NCBI GenBank assembly: GCA_900557315.1
Contig: USSI01000010.1
Coordinates: 1-18,000 of the forward strand
Direction: 5' to 3'
Length of the DNA: 18,000 nt
Source of the DNA: an uncultured Butyricicoccus sp.
GTDB taxonomy: Bacteria > Bacillota > Clostridia > Oscillospirales > Butyricicoccaceae
Below, piece after piece: positions 14,600 through 18,000 of the stretch; positions within the stretch are counted from its first letter, which is position 1, and each line of letters starts with the position of its first letter. The notes beneath the pieces were generated by a model, which did not search any database, was not told the origin of the DNA, and saw only the letters and a list, made by a program, of their open reading frames with translations. The translations under genes were made by a program, and so were the position numbers.

Positions 14600-16327
14600 A
14601 TGTTTAAGTTTAAAGCGATCGGTGTTTCCGAAGGCCTAGCGCATGCTAAAGCGCTGGTAATCAAAGAAGCCGATCTGACTGTTGTGAAAGATACCATCAC
14701 TGACGCGGCAGCAGAACAGCAGCGTATTCTGGATGCAGTGGAAAAGGCAAAGAAGCAGATCGAGATGCTGCGGGATGAGGCGGAAAAGAACATCGGCGCA
14801 GCTGAGGCGGAAATTTTTGACGCCCATCTGCTCATGCTCGATGACCCGGACTTTGTGGAAGGCATGACAGGCATTGTGGCGGACGAAATGGTCTGTGCGG
14901 AATATGCATGCTTTGTCAACTGCGAAAACTTCCAGGCCATGTTCCGCGCTATGGATGACGAATACATGCAGGCGCGCGCGGCCGATATCGGCGATATTTC
15001 TCAGCACGTGCTCAAAAACCTGAAGGGGATTGCGGATAATGCGATCGACTCGATTACCGAGCCGTGCATCATCATTGCCAACGACCTGACGCCGTCGGAT
15101 ACGGCGAAGATCGGAGGGAAGCCGGTTGCCGGTTTCATTACGCGCATCGGCGGCCGCACCAGCCATTCGGCGATCATGGCGCGTTCAATGGGCATCCCCG
15201 CCGTTGCAGGCGCGGGCGACAAGGTGGATGACATCGAGGATGGCACCGACCTTCTGCTTGACGGTATGGCTGGCGAGGTCATTGCTGATCCGGATGCGGA
15301 AACGCTTGCGCAATTTGAGGAGAAGAAAAAGGCTGAGGATGAGCGCAAGGCCATGCTGGCACAGTTTAAGGATCGCGAGGGTGCAACGAGCGACGGCCGC
15401 CGCATTGTGATCGAAGGCAATATTGGCAAGCCGGACGACGCGGTGCGCGTTGCGGAGCTGGGCGGCGAAGGCGTTGGCCTGTTCCGTTCCGAGTTCCTGT
15501 TCATGGACCGTGACGACCTGCCGAGCGAAGAAGAGCAGTTTGACGCGTACAAGAAGGCCTGCGAAGCGATGGCGGGCAAGCCGGTCATTATCCGTACGCT
15601 GGACATCGGCGGCGACAAGGAAGTACCGGCGCTTGAGCTGGAGAAAGAGCAGAATCCCTTCCTCGGCTACCGCGCCATCCGTATCTGCCTGAACAAGACC
15701 GACCTGTTCCTGACCCAGCTGCGTGCGCTGCTTCGTGCGGCAAAGTACGGCGACCTGCGCATCATGTTCCCGATGATTTCGTCCATTGAGGAGATCCGCA
15801 ACGCCAAGCAGATCCTCCAGCAGGCGAAGGATCTGCTGGCGGCCGAAGGCGTGCCGTTTAACCCGGACGTAAAGGTCGGCATTATGATTGAAATCCCGGT
15901 GGCGGCTGTCTGCGCGGACGTGCTGGCCAAGGAGGTGGATTTCTTCTCCATCGGTACGAACGATCTGATCCAGTATTCCTGCGCGGTTGACCGCATCAAC
16001 GAGAAGATTTCCTATCTGTATCGTCCGCTGCATCCGGGCGTGCTGCGCCTGATCGCGATGACTGCCAAGGCGGCAAACGAAAATGGCATTGAGGTTGGCG
16101 TGTGCGGCGAAATGGCAGGCACACCGGGCATGGCGCCGGTTCTGTGCGGCCTCGGTGTGACAAACCTGTCCATGTCGGCTTCCGCGATGCTTGCGGCAAA
16201 GGCTGACCTCGCGGCGCATTCCTATGCTGAGTGCAAGGAACTGGCGGATAAGCTGGTTGCGGTATCCAGCGCAACCGAAGCAGATTTTCGCCGAGTGGCG
16301 CGCCTGATGCCTTGTGAAATGAAATAA
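14600..16327 (+). CDS. ptsI: Phosphoenolpyruvate-protein phosphotransferase, PTS enzyme I
   Basis: A 575-aa cytoplasmic enzyme that takes phosphate from PEP onto its own His and passes it to HPr, the first step of PTS sugar uptake. The N-terminal HPr-binding helical domain is about residues 1-140. The phospho-His domain holds H189 in GGRTSHSAIMARS. The C-terminal TIM barrel, which binds PEP, spans about 250-540, with GLFRSEFLFM and the catalytic C502 in VGVCGEMAG. Both residue numbers and total length equal those of E. coli enzyme I, so the gene is complete. GGGAGGAG at 14587-14594 precedes the ATG. ptsH is not adjacent, unlike in many genomes; the gene has its own promoter and terminator and appears monocistronic. 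Confidence 0.98.
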   Translation: MFKFKAIGVSEGLAHAKALVIKEADLTVVKDTITDAAAEQQRILDAVEKAKKQIEMLRDEAEKNIGAAEAEIFDAHLLMLDDPDFVEGMTGIVADEMVCAEYACFVNCENFQAMFRAMDDEYMQARAADIGDISQHVLKNLKGIADNAIDSITEPCIIIANDLTPSDTAKIGGKPVAGFITRIGGRTSHSAIMARSMGIPAVAGAGDKVDDIEDGTDLLLDGMAGEVIADPDAETLAQFEEKKKAEDERKAMLAQFKDREGATSDGRRIVIEGNIGKPDDAVRVAELGGEGVGLFRSEFLFMDRDDLPSEEEQFDAYKKACEAMAGKPVIIRTLDIGGDKEVPALELEKEQNPFLGYRAIRICLNKTDLFLTQLRALLRAAKYGDLRIMFPMISSIEEIRNAKQILQQAKDLLAAEGVPFNPDVKVGIMIEIPVAAVCADVLAKEVDFFSIGTNDLIQYSCAVDRINEKISYLYRPLHPGVLRLIAMTAKAANENGIEVGVCGEMAGTPGMAPVLCGLGVTNLSMSASAMLAAKADLAAHSYAECKELADKLVAVSSATEADFRRVARLMPCEMK

Positions 16328-16328
16328 A

Positions 16329-16371
16329 AGAGCGCGGTTTCCAAAAGCCCATTGGAAGCCGCGCTCTCTTT
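16329..16371 (+). terminator. Bidirectional terminator between ptsI and the spore-protein gene
   Basis: A 15-bp stem (16329-16343 with 16353-16367, one G-T pair) and a nine-base loop are followed by CTTT on the + strand. On the minus strand the hairpin is followed by TTTTATTTC. It begins two bases after the ptsI stop and eleven bases beyond the end of the convergent spore-protein gene, so it can serve both. Confidence 0.85.
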
Positions 16372-16382
16372 ATCTCATTGGG

Positions 16383-16598
16383 TTAGCCCTGGTTGGCCAG
16401 GTTCTGTTCGTAGGATTCGATCATCTTCTTAACCATCTGGCCGCCGATCGAGCCGGCCTGACGGGAAGTCAGATCGCCGTTATAGCCCTGCTTCAGGTTG
16501 ACGCCGACCTCGGCTGCCGCCTCCATCTTAAAACGATCCATTGCGGCGCGCGCTTCCGGAACCATACCCTGATTGGAACCATTCTTCGTGTTAGTCAT
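16383..16598 (-). CDS. Alpha/beta-type small acid-soluble spore protein
   Basis: A 71-aa protein made in the forespore that coats spore DNA and protects it from UV and heat damage; it is degraded by the GPR protease at germination. Both family signatures are present: KMEAAAEVGVNLKQGYNGDL, containing the GPR cleavage region around E26, and TSRQAGSIGGQMVKKMI. The frame is open much further upstream. M at 16598 is chosen from the usual family length and the AGGAG at forward 16609-16613. The preceding leader is A/T rich and not protein-like. It converges on ptsI with a shared terminator. It is direct evidence that the host lineage forms spores. Confidence 0.96.
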   Translation of the reverse strand: MTNTKNGSNQGMVPEARAAMDRFKMEAAAEVGVNLKQGYNGDLTSRQAGSIGGQMVKKMIESYEQNLANQG

Positions 16599-16640
16599 GT
16601 TTTTTTCTCTCCTTTGTTTTTTGTTTTGGGGTTTTGCTGA

Positions 16641-16647
16641 TAGTATG
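16641..16647 (-). promoter_or_regulatory. Sigma-G-type -10 element of the spore-protein gene
   Basis: The minus strand reads CATACTA, an exact match to the CATnnTA -10 consensus of the forespore sigma factor SigG. It lies about 43 bases before the start codon. A clear GnATA -35 is not seen; TTATA at 16672-16668 is the nearest, with a rather long spacer. Confidence 0.6.
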
Positions 16648-16802
16648 ATATGCGCAAAAACGCGCGATATAAGATGAAATTGCTGTCCTTCATGGCAAAA
16701 GCTGTGCTTTTCGTTTGAAAAATAGAAAAAATAAGCGGAAAGGATCATTTTTGGATAGGGAAACAGGAAAGATATGCTTTCTGTGATCGATGGAAGGGTG
16801 TC

Positions 16803-16831
16803 TTGTGTCCCGGGCGTATTTTTGCTATAAT
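16803..16831 (+). promoter_or_regulatory. Extended -10 sigma-A promoter of the TetM-like gene
   Basis: TTGTGT (16803-16808), 17 bases, then a perfect TATAAT (16826-16831) with TG-C in front. The leader is only about 23 bases, leaving no room for the attenuating leader peptide known from acquired tet(M) genes. Confidence 0.82.
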
Positions 16832-16860
16832 AAAACAAACAAATGAGCGAGAAGGAATTT

Positions 16861-18000
16861 ATGAAACGACTTGTCATCGGCATCCTTGCCCATGTGGACG
16901 CGGGCAAGACCACGTTGTCCGAGGCGCTGCTGTATCAGACGGGCGCGCTGAAAAAACTCGGGCGTGTGGATCATCGGGATGCTTTTTTGGATACGTTCGC
17001 GCTTGAACGGGAGCGCGGCATTACGATTTTTTCCAAACAGGCGGAGCTGATGCTGCAGGATACCGCGGTTACGCTGCTGGACACGCCCGGCCATGTGGAT
17101 TTCTCCGCGGAAATGGAACGCACCCTGCAGGTGCTGGACTGCGCTATCCTGGTCGTCAGTGGGACGGACGGCGTGCAGGCGCATACCGCTACGCTCTGGC
17201 GGCTGCTGGCGCGCCACCATATTCCGACCTTTCTATTTATCAACAAAATGGACATCCAAAGCGCGGACCGCGCCGCGGTGTTGGCTGAACTCAAATCCAG
17301 GCTTGACGAGGGCTGCATCGACTTTGGTGCACCGGACAGCATGGCTGAAGAAATTGCGGTATGCGATGAATCGGTTCTGGAACGCTTTTTGGAATGCGGC
17401 CAGGTGGAGGCGCGCGAAATTTCCGCTTTGGTTGCTGCCAGGAAGGTGTTTCCCTGCTATTTTGGGTCTGCGCTCAAGCTGGACGGCGTAGAGGAACTGC
17501 TAAGCGGGTTGGACCGCTATATGCAGCCGCCGCAATATGGTGCGGATTTCGGCGCGCGGGTATTCAAAATTGCGCGGGATGGGCAGGGTAACCGCCTGTC
17601 TTATCTTAAAATCACCGGTGGGAGCCTGTCAGTGCGTACACAGCTGACCGGGCAAGCGGATGGCGGCTGGCAGGAAAAGGTCAATCAAATCCGCATCTAC
17701 TCGGGCGAGAAATATCAAACGGTTGAGCGGGCGGAGAGCGGTATGGTCTGCGCGGTCACCGGGTTGACGCATACCCGTCCCGGCATGGGGCTGGGCTGCG
17801 AAGCGGGCGCAATGCTGCCTGTGCTCGAACCGGTGCTGAACTACCGGGTGGATTTGCCGGAGGGCTGCGATGCGCACGCTATGCTGCAAAACCTGCGCCT
17901 GCTGGAGGAAGAGGACCCGCAGCTGCGCGTGGTATGGAACGAGCGGCTGGGAGAAATCCATCTGCAGCTCATGGGTGAGGTGCAGCTTGAGATTCTGACC
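16861..18000 (+). CDS. TetM/TetO-like ribosomal-protection-type translational GTPase (partial, runs off the right edge)
   Basis: The first 380 codons of an EF-G-like GTPase; no stop before the window ends (family about 640-660 aa). All G motifs are intact: AHVDAGKT (10-17), RGITI (52-56), DTPGHVD (74-80), NKMD (128-131) and GSAL (202-205). A translation-factor beta-barrel domain follows from about residue 230, and the next domain begins (LRLLEEEDPQLRV, EIHLQLMGEVQLEIL). TetM-class proteins remove tetracycline from the ribosome. Sequence such as QTGALKKLGRVDHRDAF differs from the TetM and TetO sequences I know, so this is probably a chromosomal paralogue and resistance cannot be claimed. AAGGA before ATG 16861 fixes the start. 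An in-frame ATG at 16843 would be almost leaderless. Confidence 0.88.
   Translation, partial: MKRLVIGILAHVDAGKTTLSEALLYQTGALKKLGRVDHRDAFLDTFALERERGITIFSKQAELMLQDTAVTLLDTPGHVDFSAEMERTLQVLDCAILVVSGTDGVQAHTATLWRLLARHHIPTFLFINKMDIQSADRAAVLAELKSRLDEGCIDFGAPDSMAEEIAVCDESVLERFLECGQVEAREISALVAARKVFPCYFGSALKLDGVEELLSGLDRYMQPPQYGADFGARVFKIARDGQGNRLSYLKITGGSLSVRTQLTGQADGGWQEKVNQIRIYSGEKYQTVERAESGMVCAVTGLTHTRPGMGLGCEAGAMLPVLEPVLNYRVDLPEGCDAHAMLQNLRLLEEEDPQLRVVWNERLGEIHLQLMGEVQLEILT

Noticed and set aside
15185..16219. 344-codon minus-strand frame opposite ptsI
   Set aside because: It is fully inside a complete ptsI with all catalytic residues; its composition is that of an antisense shadow.
1..18000. 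CRISPR arrays, tRNA or rRNA genes, insertion sequences
   Set aside because: No regularly spaced repeats, cloverleaf-type sequences, transposase-like proteins or terminal inverted repeats were seen on either strand.

Overview
The window joins the right-hand end of a prophage (about 1-10,380) to a stretch of bacterial chromosome (about 10,380-18,000). The host looks like a GC-rich, spore-forming Clostridia member. It carries an alpha/beta-type small acid-soluble spore protein, the alr-EndoA gene pair typical of Gram-positives, strong AGGAGG-type ribosome sites and intrinsic terminators with T-runs. A gut Oscillospirales/Butyricicoccaceae-type organism is my inference from the gene set and composition; no marker gene here proves it.

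Phage part. All genes lie on the + strand and are tightly packed: the tail end of an unidentified gene, a four-helix membrane protein of the CmpB/putative-ABC-transporter-type-IV kind, a holin, a zinc amidase endolysin with an SLH-like C-terminal segment, and a Gly/Ser-rich, Gln-rich virion-type protein. After a strong terminator hairpin comes one very long reading frame of 2,387 codons (3054-10214). A single in-frame TAG at 5511-5513 cuts it into an 819-aa part with an HExxH zincin motif and a 1,535-codon part ending in an M23 murein endopeptidase. The TAG falls inside a conserved-looking domain. The whole frame reads as a phage polyvalent protein: an injected multi-domain protein combining wall-cutting with protease and possible ADP-ribosyltransferase modules. 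It closes with a terminator at 10223-10247.

Junction. Just past the prophage, a 136-aa frame looks like the C-terminal part of a host (lipo)protein that has lost its signal peptide and N-terminus. The phage appears to have integrated inside that gene, just upstream of alr. A sigma-A-like promoter in the last phage bases may now drive the remnant and alr.

Host part. alr (alanine racemase) is followed by an EndoA/MazF-type RNase toxin with no antitoxin gene between them. Next is a hypothetical protein, converging on a DUF1015 protein read leftward. Divergent from that is ptsI (PTS enzyme I) with a good promoter. ptsI shares a bidirectional terminator with a convergent spore-protein gene that has a sigma-G-type -10 element. 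The window ends inside a TetM/EF-G-like ribosome-associated GTPase with its own extended -10 promoter.

The most interesting object is the split giant polyvalent protein. Next come the likely internal translation start in the endolysin, the terminator placed directly against the giant gene's ribosome site, the apparently antitoxin-free EndoA, and the host gene disrupted at the prophage edge.
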